From Acidobacteriaceae bacterium KBS 89 (lineage in GTDB: Bacteria; Acidobacteriota; Terriglobia; Terriglobales; Acidobacteriaceae), in NCBI GenBank assembly GCA_000381605.1, contig KB906756.1, positions 682,001 to 746,000 of the forward strand: 64,000 nucleotides of DNA, given 5' to 3'. The notes below the pieces were generated by a model that saw only the letters and a program-made list of their open reading frames with translations, had not been told where the DNA came from and did not search any database. Both the position numbers and the translations under genes were made by a program. This document shows, piece after piece, positions 1 to 8,350 of this stretch. How positions within the stretch are numbered: position 1 is the stretch's first letter; every line of letters starts with the position of its first letter.

Positions 1-711
1 GGCCACGGAGCGATTACCGAGGTCCTTGCCGGGCGCTGTCACCGCCTGATTGCGCTTGAACTTGACTATTCGCTCGCGGCCGAACTGACGTTCCGGTTTC
101 GCGACCAGCCCCAGGTGCAGATTGTCCAGGGAGACGTTCTCAAGACCGACCTTCGAACGCTTGTGCCGGAGGGCGAAACTGTGGACGTGATTGGGAACCT
201 GCCGTACTACATCACTTCGGACATCCTTCTTCAGCTCTTTGCTGCGGGGAGCGCAGGACTGGTCCACCGTGCGGTCGTAATGATGCAGCGCGAGGTGGCC
301 GATCGCGTCTCCGCTGCTCCGGGCGTTCGCGATTATGGTCTGCTTTCGGCGACCGCGCAGATGAATGCTCAGGTCGAGAACCTTTTCACACTGCCGCCTT
401 CTGCATTCTCGCCTCCGCCAGAGGTCTATTCCACCGTACTGAGACTGCATTTCGCGCCACGATTCACGGAGCTTGGAGTGGAACCAGCCGGATTCAACAG
501 CTTCCTGAGGCAGTGCTTCGCGCAAAAACGGAAGACCCTGCAGAACAACCTTCGTGCCGCAGGTTACTCTCCCATTCAACTCTCCGAGGCGTGGCCGTCG
601 AGCATTCCGGTTCAAGCGCGCGCCGAATCGCTTACGTTGGAGCCGATGGCGGAGTTGTACCGATCTTTGTCGAGGACGGGCGTTTTTGCCGCCTCTGTCC
701 CAACTCAGTAA
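1..711 (+). CDS. rsmA: 16S rRNA dimethyladenosine transferase RsmA (5' end cut by window)
   Basis: The gene product transfers four methyl groups from S-adenosylmethionine to two adjacent adenines near the 3' end of 16S rRNA during small-subunit maturation. The reading frame is open from base 1 (it begins GHGAITEVL, a run from the SAM-binding motif I region), so the true start lies upstream; 236 residues are visible out of a usual 260-290. The catalytic motif IV is intact as NLPYYI at about residues 68-73, and the C-terminal helical domain carries the typical FxQKRKTL stretch. It ends at a TAA and converges on the FecR-domain gene 37 bases further on. The family call is firm; only the N-terminus is missing. 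Confidence 0.96.
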   Translation, partial: GHGAITEVLAGRCHRLIALELDYSLAAELTFRFRDQPQVQIVQGDVLKTDLRTLVPEGETVDVIGNLPYYITSDILLQLFAAGSAGLVHRAVVMMQREVADRVSAAPGVRDYGLLSATAQMNAQVENLFTLPPSAFSPPPEVYSTVLRLHFAPRFTELGVEPAGFNSFLRQCFAQKRKTLQNNLRAAGYSPIQLSEAWPSSIPVQARAESLTLEPMAELYRSLSRTGVFAASVPTQ

Positions 712-748
712 ATGCAAGGTTGCAATCATTCGTCGTCGTTATCGTCGG

Positions 749-2446
749 TTATCTTGGTGCGCCCTGCATGGGAACCGCATGGGGACCTGGCGGGGGCATC
801 GGACGTGACGACGGCGGTGGCATCGGGCGTGACGATGGCGCTGGCATTGGCTGCGAAGCTGGCGGTGACGATGGCGGCGGCATTGGACGCGAAGCAGGCG
901 CCGGAGTAGGCGGAGGCGACGGACGAGACACATACGCGGGTTGGGACGAACGTGAGTCGGGGTGTACTCCTTGCGCTGGCCCCGCATAACCTGGGCGCTG
1001 TTGCGGAGGTGGCGGACGCATCTGTGTCCCTGGCTGTCCTGTCCCGTAGACCACGGCCGGCGGGGCTACCGGCCTGTAACCGCCAGAGCGTGAGTCCGTC
1101 GGAGGTGCGGCCCCTGTCGCACCGGTCACGGGCTGCCGGTTGATGTGGTCGACGCCGGCGTTGCTCCGCAAGGCGGAGCCAATCGGGGGGTGGCCCTTCG
1201 TTACAGTTGAGTTGCCGATCGGTCGCAGTGGGTCGACTGGGATTCCGGCGATTATGCGAGTTTCGTGAGAGGTTCGTAACCCGTCTCCAGGCACCCTGAC
1301 AGGACTTCCAACAGGGATCGGATGAAGCAAGCCCTCATGCACCGGACGAGTAGGTAGACGGTAGTTCTGCGGAGGACGAACGACATTGATGGCGACCCCG
1401 CTGCTGAAACCCCTGCCGATGCCCCATCCTGCCCTCCCGCAGCCCGCCGCGGGCGACCATCCCCAGCCAAAATTGTTCCAGTACGACCAGCTGCCGCAGC
1501 GGAACGGCGTCCAGCCCCAGGAATAACCCGATGCCCAGACATACCCAACGGTGGGATAGGCGACCCAGCTGCCATACCCGTAAGGATCGAAGTCGGAGTC
1601 CTGCGCGACGGTGGGCTGCCACACCCGACCTTGCCCCGGAACGTCATACCAGCTTCCGTTGGCGTCCAGATCAGACCACCCATAGCCTTCATCTCCCGCA
1701 TAGCCGTCGCGCGCGGCGGTTCGCGTAGCTGCTTCGTCGGCAGCAGCCTGGTCACGTGCCCGGTTCCACTCATCCCATGAGTCCTGTTCCAGGTTCTGCG
1801 AGACGGAGAACTGGCTGCTGTCGTGGGAGTCGCCGGTCAGCGACTCACCGGCGCGCACATCTTTTTTGTAGCCGTCGGCTTCAGGTGTTCGAACGTGTTC
1901 AACCTGCACCGTACCGTCGAAGACCGAGATTGTCGCCGGAGGCTGGTCGAGATTGATGCGCACCGTCCCATTGGCGACCGGCGAGATAAGCTCCCCACCT
2001 GCGTCTAGGACGTAAAAATACTTGGACGAGGCATGCAGTTTTGCATAGACGAGCCCATGCAGGATGGTCACCTGAGTATGAAAGTTCTCTGCTGCGTCCA
2101 CGTTCAAGACACTCAGCCCCAGAGAGCTGTTGGGCGTAATCCGGACGACGCTGCCGTCTTCAAACTCCAACTCGGCCTGACCGTCTTCACCCGTGTTCAC
2201 TCGGGCGCCTTCGGCCAGCGGCATGTTGATCTGAGCAGGGTCGCCCGCGGTGTTATCCAGATGATCGATCGTCACGTCGCCCTGGAGAAAGCTGAGCCGG
2301 GCCGCACGTTGTTTGGGAACATCGTCTGCCCGAGCTTTGGCAACCCAGACCGACAAAAGCAGAAAAAGCAGAGTCAGCAGGAGGCCGTAGTCCCTACGAA
2401 ACTGGCACCGCAATGCGAACGTCCGCATAACATCTCCCACGCCCAA
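749..2446 (-). CDS. FecR-domain / DUF6600-type surface protein with Pro-rich tail
   Basis: A 565-residue exported protein of unknown function. Residues about 18-40 form a signal peptide or membrane anchor (LLLTLLFLLLSVWV, then A-x-A). A FecR-like domain follows (residues about 52-200, with FEDGSVVRITPNSSL), then a Trp/Gly/Tyr-rich module (about 255-370) with the GSWYDVPGQGRVWQP signature I associate with DUF6600 of Acidobacteria. The last 150 residues are low complexity, ending in repeated RPMPPPSS units that are also visible as DNA repeats. A second ATG (base 2428) is an alternative start and leaves a better signal peptide. FecR domains elsewhere sense or bind periplasmic ligands. Here no sigma factor or TonB receptor is adjacent, so a structural or cell-surface role is inferred. 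It stands alone, with an intergenic gap on each side. Confidence 0.8.
   Translation of the reverse strand: MGVGDVMRTFALRCQFRRDYGLLLTLLFLLLSVWVAKARADDVPKQRAARLSFLQGDVTIDHLDNTAGDPAQINMPLAEGARVNTGEDGQAELEFEDGSVVRITPNSSLGLSVLNVDAAENFHTQVTILHGLVYAKLHASSKYFYVLDAGGELISPVANGTVRINLDQPPATISVFDGTVQVEHVRTPEADGYKKDVRAGESLTGDSHDSSQFSVSQNLEQDSWDEWNRARDQAAADEAATRTAARDGYAGDEGYGWSDLDANGSWYDVPGQGRVWQPTVAQDSDFDPYGYGSWVAYPTVGYVWASGYSWGWTPFRCGSWSYWNNFGWGWSPAAGCGRAGWGIGRGFSSGVAINVVRPPQNYRLPTRPVHEGLLHPIPVGSPVRVPGDGLRTSHETRIIAGIPVDPLRPIGNSTVTKGHPPIGSALRSNAGVDHINRQPVTGATGAAPPTDSRSGGYRPVAPPAVVYGTGQPGTQMRPPPPQQRPGYAGPAQGVHPDSRSSQPAYVSRPSPPPTPAPASRPMPPPSSPPASQPMPAPSSRPMPPPSSRPMPPPGPHAVPMQGAPR
785..905. repeat. Imperfect tandem repeat encoding the Pro-rich tail of the FecR protein
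   Basis: About five copies of a 15-27 base unit built on GGCATCGGACGTGACGA and close variants lie head to tail. On the minus strand they encode the S/A-R/Q-P-M-P-P-P-S repeats at the C-terminus of the FecR-domain protein. The copy number of such repeats can change by slippage or recombination. No other function is visible. Confidence 0.75.
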
Positions 2447-2483
2447 ACAATGCTTATTAGACGTTTGTCTCCAGCCAATAGCT

Positions 2484-3197
2484 TCAGTGATTTTCCGCGG
2501 CCACCTGTTCCAGCATCTTCTGCGCCCGTAATCGTACGCGCTGAATCACTGCCGTGTCATCGGCAATCGCGGCCAGAGTGGGCGAGATCGATCCGAGTTC
2601 GAGCGCGCGGCCAGCTGCCAACTCCTGCCCAAACGAGATCATCTCTGCGTCGAGCCCAAGACGGTCATATCGATGCAGAAACTCCAACTTGCGGCCCTCG
2701 TCCATCGTGAAGGCAATGGCGAGGAAGGTGTCGGTGAGCGTGTCGACGGACTTGTTCTCCGAGTAGTTGTAGGTACAGGATCCCGAACCGTCAGCTCCTG
2801 TGTAGGTCAATGTTTTCTTACCCGTGTCGGCAATGTTCTTCGCCTTCGACGCACACTCGATATTGAAGTAGTTCGCCGCTCGAGCTGCCTTGAACACCTT
2901 AGCGACCGTTCCGGACGTCACGTTGAGCGTACGATCGACATGTTGCGCGGCCTGACCACGCATCGCCGTGCCAGTCGCGGCGATCTCCGACTGGTCCGCC
3001 TTATAGTTGCCGGTGCCGTCCTCTCGCAGCCGCAGGGTGAAGCGCGGTACCGGCAACCCGGTACGGTCAAACTGAAAGCTCACCTCCGGACTCGTTTTCG
3101 CGGGTGCGACAGTTGATGGTTCGGCCATTTGAGCCAATGCAACAGCCGAACAAACGATCAGCAGGGTGCCCGGGACAATGCGGGTGGCAGCTCTCAT
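2484..3197 (-). CDS. Secreted protein of unknown function, translationally coupled to ruvC
   Basis: A 237-residue protein with a clear signal peptide (IVPGTLLIVCSAVALAQ) and no membrane segment after it. The mature part has a beta-rich region with FTLRLREDGTGNY and YTGADGSGSCTYNY, containing two cysteines that could pair. It resembles DUF6438-like acidobacterial periplasmic proteins, but I cannot confirm the family. The reading frame is open far upstream, inside ruvC. I place the start at base 3197 because that ATG overlaps the ruvC stop (ATGA), begins a signal peptide, and points to coupled translation from ruvC. Function is unknown. Confidence 0.75.
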   Translation of the reverse strand: MRAATRIVPGTLLIVCSAVALAQMAEPSTVAPAKTSPEVSFQFDRTGLPVPRFTLRLREDGTGNYKADQSEIAATGTAMRGQAAQHVDRTLNVTSGTVAKVFKAARAANYFNIECASKAKNIADTGKKTLTYTGADGSGSCTYNYSENKSVDTLTDTFLAIAFTMDEGRKLEFLHRYDRLGLDAEMISFGQELAAGRALELGSISPTLAAIADDTAVIQRVRLRAQKMLEQVAAENH

Positions 3198-3703
3198 CGG
3201 CGAGCGCCCTGGAGTTCGAGAGTCTGGGCAGTGTGGATGTGGCAGATGGCAATGGCCAATGCATCGGCAGCGTCCGGCGAATCGAATGCATTCTCGTTCT
3301 CCAGAAGACGCCTCACCATAAACTGCACCTGCTCCTTGCCGGCGAGTCCGTAGCCGACGACGGAGCTCTTGATCGACAGCGGCGCATACTCCACTACCGG
3401 AAGAGCAGACGTTGCAGCGGCCAGCATCGCCACTCCTCGCACCTGTCCCAGTTTCAAAGCGGATTTCACATTCGCCGAGAAGAAGACCTCCTCGATCGCG
3501 ACGACCTCCGGCTGATGCAGCGCCAACAGAGCGGTCAGCTCCGCATATACCTGTGCGAGCCGTTGGGGCGCCTTGTCTTTCTTGTTCAGCCGAATCGTCC
3601 CTGCACCAAGATGAACGAGACGCGGCATTCGGGCGTCGCAGTCCACCTCCACGACGCCGTACCCGGTGAACTCTGTTCCGCAGTCGATTCCGAAGACACG
3701 CAT
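3194..3703 (-). CDS. ruvC: Holliday junction endodeoxyribonuclease RuvC
   Basis: RuvC resolves Holliday junctions by paired nicks and acts with the RuvAB branch-migration motor in recombinational repair. The 169-residue protein has the family's normal length. The first catalytic aspartate is in MRVFGIDCGTEFTG (D7), an acidic residue follows in VVAIEEVFF, and the C-terminal DAADALAIAICH carries the last two acidic residues of the RNase H-like site. Neither ruvA nor ruvB is nearby. The stop codon overlaps the start of the following secreted-protein gene, so the two probably share a transcript. Confidence 0.96.
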   Translation of the reverse strand: MRVFGIDCGTEFTGYGVVEVDCDARMPRLVHLGAGTIRLNKKDKAPQRLAQVYAELTALLALHQPEVVAIEEVFFSANVKSALKLGQVRGVAMLAAATSALPVVEYAPLSIKSSVVGYGLAGKEQVQFMVRRLLENENAFDSPDAADALAIAICHIHTAQTLELQGARR

Positions 3704-3771
3704 GCGCGAAGTTTACTGCATCCATGCCAGCTGTTCCTATGACCAGTGATACACCTGAGTCAATCAGGGGA

Positions 3772-4542
3772 CTACTTCGAAATCCCCTCAAGCGGCGAAC
3801 TGGCCGTCGCATAGAGCTTTCGCTGCATCCTGCCTGCCAGGAACGCCTGCCGCCCCGCGAGAACGGCGTGCTGCATCGCTTCAGCCATTAGCAAGGGGTC
3901 CTTTGCTGCGGCGATCGCGGTGTTCATCAGCACTGCGTCGAAGCCCAGTTCCATAGCGACCGCAGCGTCGGAGGCAGTCCCTACACCGGCATCGACGATC
4001 AGCGGAACCTCGGTGATAAGCTCCCGCAAAATGCGCAGGTTCGCTGTGTTCTGCAGTCCGAGCCCGCTGCCGATCGGCGCGCCAAGCGGCATTACGGCCG
4101 CCGCACCTGCGTCGATGAGCCGCTTCGCAAAGACAATGTCATCCGAGGTGTACGGCAGCACGGTAAACCCTTCTTTGACGAGGACTCGAGTCGCCTCCAG
4201 CGTCGCCTGAACGTCCGGGTAGAGCGTCTGCTGATCCCCGATCACCTCGATCTTCACCCAGTCCGACAACCCCACCTCGCGCCCTAGACGTGCCGCGCGA
4301 ATCGCCTCGTCGGCGGTATAGCACCCCGCGGTATTCGGCAGAAGGAAGTAGCGTCGCGGATCGATAAAGTCCAGCAGCGACTCGCTCGATCGGTCGAGAT
4401 TGACCCGCCGCACCGCGACAGTGACCATCTCGGCGCCCGATGCCTCAATGGCGGCCTGCGTCTCCGCGCCGTCCTTGTACTTCCCTGTACCAACGATGAG
4501 CCGCGATTGAAACGCCCGTCCGGCGATGACCAAAGGTTTCAT
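3772..4542 (-). CDS. thiG: Thiazole synthase ThiG
   Basis: ThiG makes the thiazole phosphate half of thiamine from deoxyxylulose 5-phosphate, dehydroglycine and ThiS-thiocarboxylate. The 256-residue TIM barrel is full length. It shows the Schiff-base lysine in [33 protein letters not shown] and the phosphate-binding [13 protein letters not shown] use the ATG at 4542, which gives the canonical MKPLVIAGR start and has GGGTAGGA upstream; the frame is open 10 codons further to 4572. No thiS, thiE or thiC is next to it, which is unusual. Only 28 bases separate the start from a terminator-like hairpin upstream, so expression may depend on read-through of that hairpin. Confidence 0.95.
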   Translation of the reverse strand: MKPLVIAGRAFQSRLIVGTGKYKDGAETQAAIEASGAEMVTVAVRRVNLDRSSESLLDFIDPRRYFLLPNTAGCYTADEAIRAARLGREVGLSDWVKIEVIGDQQTLYPDVQATLEATRVLVKEGFTVLPYTSDDIVFAKRLIDAGAAAVMPLGAPIGSGLGLQNTANLRILRELITEVPLIVDAGVGTASDAAVAMELGFDAVLMNTAIAAAKDPLLMAEAMQHAVLAGRQAFLAGRMQRKLYATASSPLEGISK

Positions 4543-4570
4543 GGTTAATATCCTACCCGTAGGATGCGAC

Positions 4571-4611
4571 AAAAACGCAAACGGCCCGCACCCAAGTGAG
4601 CAGCGGGCCGT
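4571..4611 (-). terminator. Intrinsic terminator at the end of the thiG leader RNA
   Basis: ACGGCCCGC (4581-4589) and GCGGGCCGT (4603-4611) form a perfect 9-bp stem with a 13-nt loop. On the minus strand it is followed by TTGCGTTTTT. It lies 28 bases before the thiG start, so it either ends an independent small RNA or attenuates thiG. Confidence 0.7.
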
Positions 4612-4729
4612 CTGGCGGTGAACTGTTGAGATTGACCTGAGGCGTCCATACTCGGACTTGGCCTCGGCGTGGACTTTCTACTATAAAGACCGCCAGGACT
4701 AGAGCTATGGACGCTCTAAGCCTCAGTCA
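4571..4729 (-). ncRNA. Candidate structured leader or small RNA upstream of thiG
   Basis: The minus-strand RNA can fold into a long rod. TGAC (4726-4729) pairs with GTCA (4633-4636), TGAG (4722-4725) with CTCA (4638-4641), and a perfect 9-bp stem joins 4706-4714 to 4642-4650; more pairing is possible inside. A 9-bp terminator hairpin follows at 4581-4611. A TTGACT box (4757-4762) sits so that transcription would begin near the outer stem, although the -10 is weak. The size (about 160 nt) and rod shape recall 6S RNA, while the position directly before thiG suggests an attenuator. I see no TPP (THI-box) consensus. The structure was found by eye and not computed. Confidence 0.5.
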
Positions 4730-4930
4730 CCTCACGTATTGTTGTGCAACTATTACAGTCAATTTTCATAGGCTGGACCATCCTCCTTTCCCGTGTAAAA
4801 GCAGATTACTACGGGGCCCTGTCGCAGGCAAGTACCTTCACAAACGCTGCTATCTGTACATCCGCCCGCACACTCTCTGCATCACACCGCAGGTTGCGCC
4901 TGCTCACCGCGTAGAAAGGCTACTGCCCAA

Positions 4931-5152
4931 ATGAAGCCACTCACGATCATCGGAATAGTCCTCGTCATCCTCGGGATCATCGGATTCGCCACCGGCGGAA
5001 TCTCGTTCACCCACCAGAAAAAGGATGTCGACCTCGGTCCGGTTCAGATCTCGCACAAGACGCAGGACACCCTTCCACTGTCGCCGATCTTCAGCACGGT
5101 TTCGCTCCTCGCAGGGCTCGGCCTGGTTGTAGTTGGAGCGAGAGCGAAATAG
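4931..5152 (+). CDS. Small two-helix membrane protein, unknown function
   Basis: A 73-residue protein with two hydrophobic helices (residues about 4-22, IIGIVLVILGIIGFATGG, and about 52-70, STVSLLAGLGLVVVGA) joined by a polar loop with a KKD motif. The start has a GAAAGG ribosome site at a good distance. It resembles the small DUF3185-like membrane proteins common in Acidobacteria, but that is only a similarity of form. It ends 16 bases before the end of the opposing metal-sensor gene. Confidence 0.7.
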   Translation: MKPLTIIGIVLVILGIIGFATGGISFTHQKKDVDLGPVQISHKTQDTLPLSPIFSTVSLLAGLGLVVVGARAK

Positions 5153-5168
5153 ACGGATACGCACGAGG

Positions 5169-5444
5169 CTACTTCAAATAAGCACGCACGAGATCGATCA
5201 GGTCTTCGCCCAACTCCGGCGTAAGAGGGGCGTGCCCGTCTTTCAGTAGGTGCAACCGAATATGGTCTTCGAGCACCTCCGCCATCAGGCCGTTGATGCC
5301 GCCACGTGCCGCTGCCAGCAACATCAACACATCGGCGCAGTCATGGTCTTCCGATGCCAGCGCCCGTTCGACGCTATCCATCTGGCCGCGAATTCTCTTC
5401 ACTCGGTTAAGTAGCTTAATCTGGGCTGTCTTTGTGTGCGACAT
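5169..5444 (-). CDS. CsoR/RcnR/FrmR-family metal- or aldehyde-sensing repressor
   Basis: A 91-residue all-helical repressor of the DUF156 family. Such tetramers bind GC-tract operators and release DNA on binding Cu(I), Ni/Co, persulfide or formaldehyde. The visible ligand set is His3 (MSHT), Cys36 (HDCADVL), His61 and His65 (EDHIRLHL). This matches the RcnR Ni/Co set (His3, Cys35, His60, His64) more than the Cys-His-Cys set of copper CsoR; FrmR is the other close relative (GLMAEVLE, LVRAYLK). It is divergent from the porin gene, with a CsoR-type operator 16 bases before its own start, so it probably represses both itself and the porin. The inducer cannot be decided from sequence. Confidence 0.88.
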   Translation of the reverse strand: MSHTKTAQIKLLNRVKRIRGQMDSVERALASEDHDCADVLMLLAAARGGINGLMAEVLEDHIRLHLLKDGHAPLTPELGEDLIDLVRAYLK

Positions 5445-5459
5445 ACTTATTCTCCCGAT

Positions 5460-5476
5460 ATACCGTACCGGGGTAT
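5460..5476. promoter_or_regulatory. CsoR-type operator between the repressor and porin genes
   Basis: ATACCGTACCGGGGTAT lies between the divergent genes. It closely follows the known CsoR operator form (ATACC, a GC-rich centre, GGGGTAT), and TATACC (5459-5464) and GGTATA (5472-5477) are inverted copies. A second palindrome, GGGTA-tac-TACCC (5471-5483), overlaps it. The site fits autoregulation plus control of the porin. Confidence 0.7.
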
Positions 5477-5553
5477 ACTACCCTAGTTGTCAGCGCGCCG
5501 TAACAAGTGTCCACATTCCGGACCCTTCCCGCGGAGAAAGGAGAAGTCAGCCG

Positions 5554-7269
5554 ATGATGAAAATGATCCAGCTGATACTGCCCCACAATCCGCCCAGACA
5601 AAGCGTCGCCAACCGTCCCCGCGCTGAGATCATTCGACGCTGGGTTGAAACTGCGGATGAGCGTTGTCCACTTGCGTGCGTCTGGTTCGCCCTGCCGGAA
5701 CTCGTCGCAGACCTGGACGAGGAGCCCGAATCACCACAGCCTGCCTTCTCCTTATTCCGTTTGAAGGCAGGCTGTTTGCCGTCCATTAACAATCTTCCTG
5801 CACCCTTTAGCTTGGCCCAATCTTTGAAGAACTCAATACACACAATCGCAGTGATCCTGCTCTTGGCGATCTCCCTCGTCACGAACGCCCAGGAGCGGGA
5901 TCTGATCGATGATCGGCCGAGCCACCCAGCAAAGCTCCCCGAGGCGCCCACTCCAGCGGACGAGACAGTCCTGACAATGTTTCCTCACTCCGAGACTTCG
6001 CGCTTCTACATCGCCGGACAGGCGAACATTATTTTCCAGGCGGATGGGGCCTTCCACTCCCCGTACGAAGGCACCAACAGCTTCATTGGCCGCGGCGAGT
6101 ACAAGGTCTCTCTTCTTGGGACCCTCTATCTCGGTGCGCAGCTACGGCGCGATCCCAAGACGGAGACCGATGCCCTGTTTAACCTCGAATCGGCGGGCGG
6201 CCGGGGCCTCAGCGAGGCGCTCGGTCTTGCCGGCTTCACCAATCTGGACGTGGTCCGCAATCCCAACCTGGGCTCGGTGCCCTATATGGCCCGTGCCCAG
6301 GTTCACCAGACCATCGGCTTCACCGACAAGCTGATTGAGAGTTCACGGACGCCGTTCTCACTCGCTACCCAGGTGCCCGAGCGCCGCCTTGAGATCTACG
6401 TCGGCAAGATGAGCTTGCCGGACTATCTCGATATCAACAGCATCGGCAGCGACAGCCACCTGCAGTTTATGAACTGGACCGTCGACAACAATGGCGCGTG
6501 GGACTATGCCGCTGACACCCGCGGTTACACCTACGCCGCCGTCTTCGAGTATGACGATAAGGCCTGGTCCGCCCGCTACGCTCTCGCGCTGATGCCGACC
6601 GTTGCCAACGGCATCGATCTCGACTGGAACCTGCGTCAGGCCAGCGGCCAGAACTGGGAGTTCGAGCTGCGCAAACCGCTGCTCGGCAACCTCCTGCCTC
6701 CAGATCGCAAGGGCGTTGTCCGCGTCCTCGGCTACGTGAACCACGCCCACATGGGCCTCTACCGCGTCGCCAACCAGGCTTATACCTCCGGTGAAGACCC
6801 AACCCCCGAGATCACGAAGCACGAGACCTACGGAGCAGTAAAGTACGGCTTCACCCTCAACGCCGAGCAGGAGCTGACGACAAATCTGCGCGCCTTCGGC
6901 CGCTTTGGCTGGAATGAGGGGCAGCATGAGTCTTACGCCTACACCGAGGTAGACCAGACCTTCGAAATTGGTAGCGACTACTCCGGCAGAAGATGGTCGC
7001 GGCCTTACGACAAGCTGGGCCTCGCTTTTGTTTCCAATGCGATCAAGGCCGACCATCAGGCTTATTTGGGCTTTGGTGGCCTTGGCTTTCTTTTGGGTGA
7101 CGGGAAGTTGAACTATGCCCGCGAAGACATTCTCGAGAGCTATTACAACCTACACGCCTGGCGCGGCGTCTATTATGCGCTCGATCTGCAGTACATCAAT
7201 CATCCCGGCTACAACCAAGACCGCGGGCCGGTGCTCGTCGAATCGGTCCGGATGCATGTCGATTTCTAG
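5554..7269 (+). CDS. Carbohydrate-selective (OprB-like) outer-membrane porin with an unusual N-terminal region
   Basis: A 571-residue protein whose main part (from about residue 115) resembles acidobacterial carbohydrate porins: YIAGQANIIFQ, LFNLESAGGRGLSEALG, NLDVVRNPNLGS, and a C-terminal Phe (MHVDF) as expected for BamA-dependent barrels. It probably lets sugars or other solutes through the outer membrane. The signal peptide (IAVILLLAISLVTNAQ) begins only near residue 96. The 90 residues before it (AEIIRRWVETADERCP, LACVWFALPE) do not look like porin. The ATG at 5554 has a strong GGAGAAAGGAGAA site; a TTG just before the signal peptide is a possible second start. The gene faces the metal sensor across its operator. 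Confidence 0.8.
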   Translation: MMKMIQLILPHNPPRQSVANRPRAEIIRRWVETADERCPLACVWFALPELVADLDEEPESPQPAFSLFRLKAGCLPSINNLPAPFSLAQSLKNSIHTIAVILLLAISLVTNAQERDLIDDRPSHPAKLPEAPTPADETVLTMFPHSETSRFYIAGQANIIFQADGAFHSPYEGTNSFIGRGEYKVSLLGTLYLGAQLRRDPKTETDALFNLESAGGRGLSEALGLAGFTNLDVVRNPNLGSVPYMARAQVHQTIGFTDKLIESSRTPFSLATQVPERRLEIYVGKMSLPDYLDINSIGSDSHLQFMNWTVDNNGAWDYAADTRGYTYAAVFEYDDKAWSARYALALMPTVANGIDLDWNLRQASGQNWEFELRKPLLGNLLPPDRKGVVRVLGYVNHAHMGLYRVANQAYTSGEDPTPEITKHETYGAVKYGFTLNAEQELTTNLRAFGRFGWNEGQHESYAYTEVDQTFEIGSDYSGRRWSRPYDKLGLAFVSNAIKADHQAYLGFGGLGFLLGDGKLNYAREDILESYYNLHAWRGVYYALDLQYINHPGYNQDRGPVLVESVRMHVDF

Positions 7270-7383
7270 GTAACACCCCCACTGGTACTTTTTGTGCAAA
7301 GTCTTCGATCGAGGATGGTTAGCTCTGGACTTCCGCTTTAGACTTCACATAGCGGGTAGTCGCCGAAACCGTATACTCGTACC

Positions 7384-8325
7384 GTGTACACGCCCGGAAT
7401 CTTCCAACTTGTGAGTTTTCTCATCGGGCTTCTCTTCGGTAGTTTCCTGAACGTCTGTATTTCCCGTCTGCCAAGACACGAGTCGGTCGTGACGCCGCGC
7501 TCACGGTGCCCTGAGTGTGGAAAACCTATCCGTTGGTACGACAACTTCCCGATCCTCAGTTGGATTCTGCTTCGCGGGCGCTGCCGTGATTGCAAAACCT
7601 CAATCACATGGCGCTATCCAGTTGTTGAACTTAGCGTCGGCATTTGGTTCTGGATAACAACCTCAACTTTTCTTTCAAACTTTAGTCGTATCCATGATTT
7701 CGGAGGCCGCTTATCCATCGAAGATGCCCCAAGAGTGATCGCCGCTTTATTGATCGCCATCCTTGGCTTCCTTCTCATCGGCCTGATGGTTATGGACTGG
7801 CAGACCATGATTCTCCCCAATGCGTTCACCATTGGCGGCATTGTCGTCGCACTCTTTCTCGTTTGCATCCAGGCTATTTTTCTCGCTCCTGGTGAGGATG
7901 AGGTTCATCTCACCAAACACAGCCTCCATCTGACGAGCCCCGGCGGCGTGACCGACCATGGCAACCTCTTCCTCACCGGTCCCGAGAGCCTGATCTTCGG
8001 CCGAATTGCCGCGATCTGCGGAGCCGCTCTGTTGCTGCTTGTCATCCGCTGGCTCTACAAGGCCCTTCGCCACCGTGAAGGCATGGGCCTTGGCGACGTC
8101 AAACTGATCGCGATGATTGCCGCCTTCCTCGGCTTCTGGCCGGCGATTCTTTCGCTCTTTGTCGGCACTTTTGTCGCTGCGGGCTACGGCGCGCTTCTCC
8201 TAGCACGCGGCAAAGCCGGAGTGACGTCAAAACTCGCCTTTGGCAGCTTTCTTTGCGCCGGCGGGTTGGTGGCGGCCCTGTACGGTAATCGCCTTATCGA
8301 CATGTACATAGCATTCCTCCGATAA
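7384..8325 (+). CDS. Type IV prepilin peptidase (A24 family, PilD-like)
   Basis: This inner-membrane aspartate protease cleaves and often N-methylates type IV pilin or pseudopilin precursors. The N-terminal domain has GSFLNVCISRLP and two zinc-binding pairs (CPEC and CRDC) typical of bifunctional PilD. The two catalytic aspartates are in GLMVMDWQT and GLGDVKLIAM. The 313-residue protein has about eight membrane segments. A loop of some 60 residues (about 165-200) between helices is longer than usual. The start is a GTG at 7384. No pilin genes are nearby. It stands alone upstream of the complex I operon. Confidence 0.93.
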   Translation: MYTPGIFQLVSFLIGLLFGSFLNVCISRLPRHESVVTPRSRCPECGKPIRWYDNFPILSWILLRGRCRDCKTSITWRYPVVELSVGIWFWITTSTFLSNFSRIHDFGGRLSIEDAPRVIAALLIAILGFLLIGLMVMDWQTMILPNAFTIGGIVVALFLVCIQAIFLAPGEDEVHLTKHSLHLTSPGGVTDHGNLFLTGPESLIFGRIAAICGAALLLLVIRWLYKALRHREGMGLGDVKLIAMIAAFLGFWPAILSLFVGTFVAAGYGALLLARGKAGVTSKLAFGSFLCAGGLVAALYGNRLIDMYIAFLR

Positions 8326-8350
8326 CGCCTGTAAACCCGCTTTCGTTCGC

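Noticed and set aside
4571..4762. TPP riboswitch upstream of thiG
   Set aside because: Expected from gene function, but the THI-box consensus (CTGAGA and ACC-x-GAACCTGAT blocks) is not present on the minus strand.
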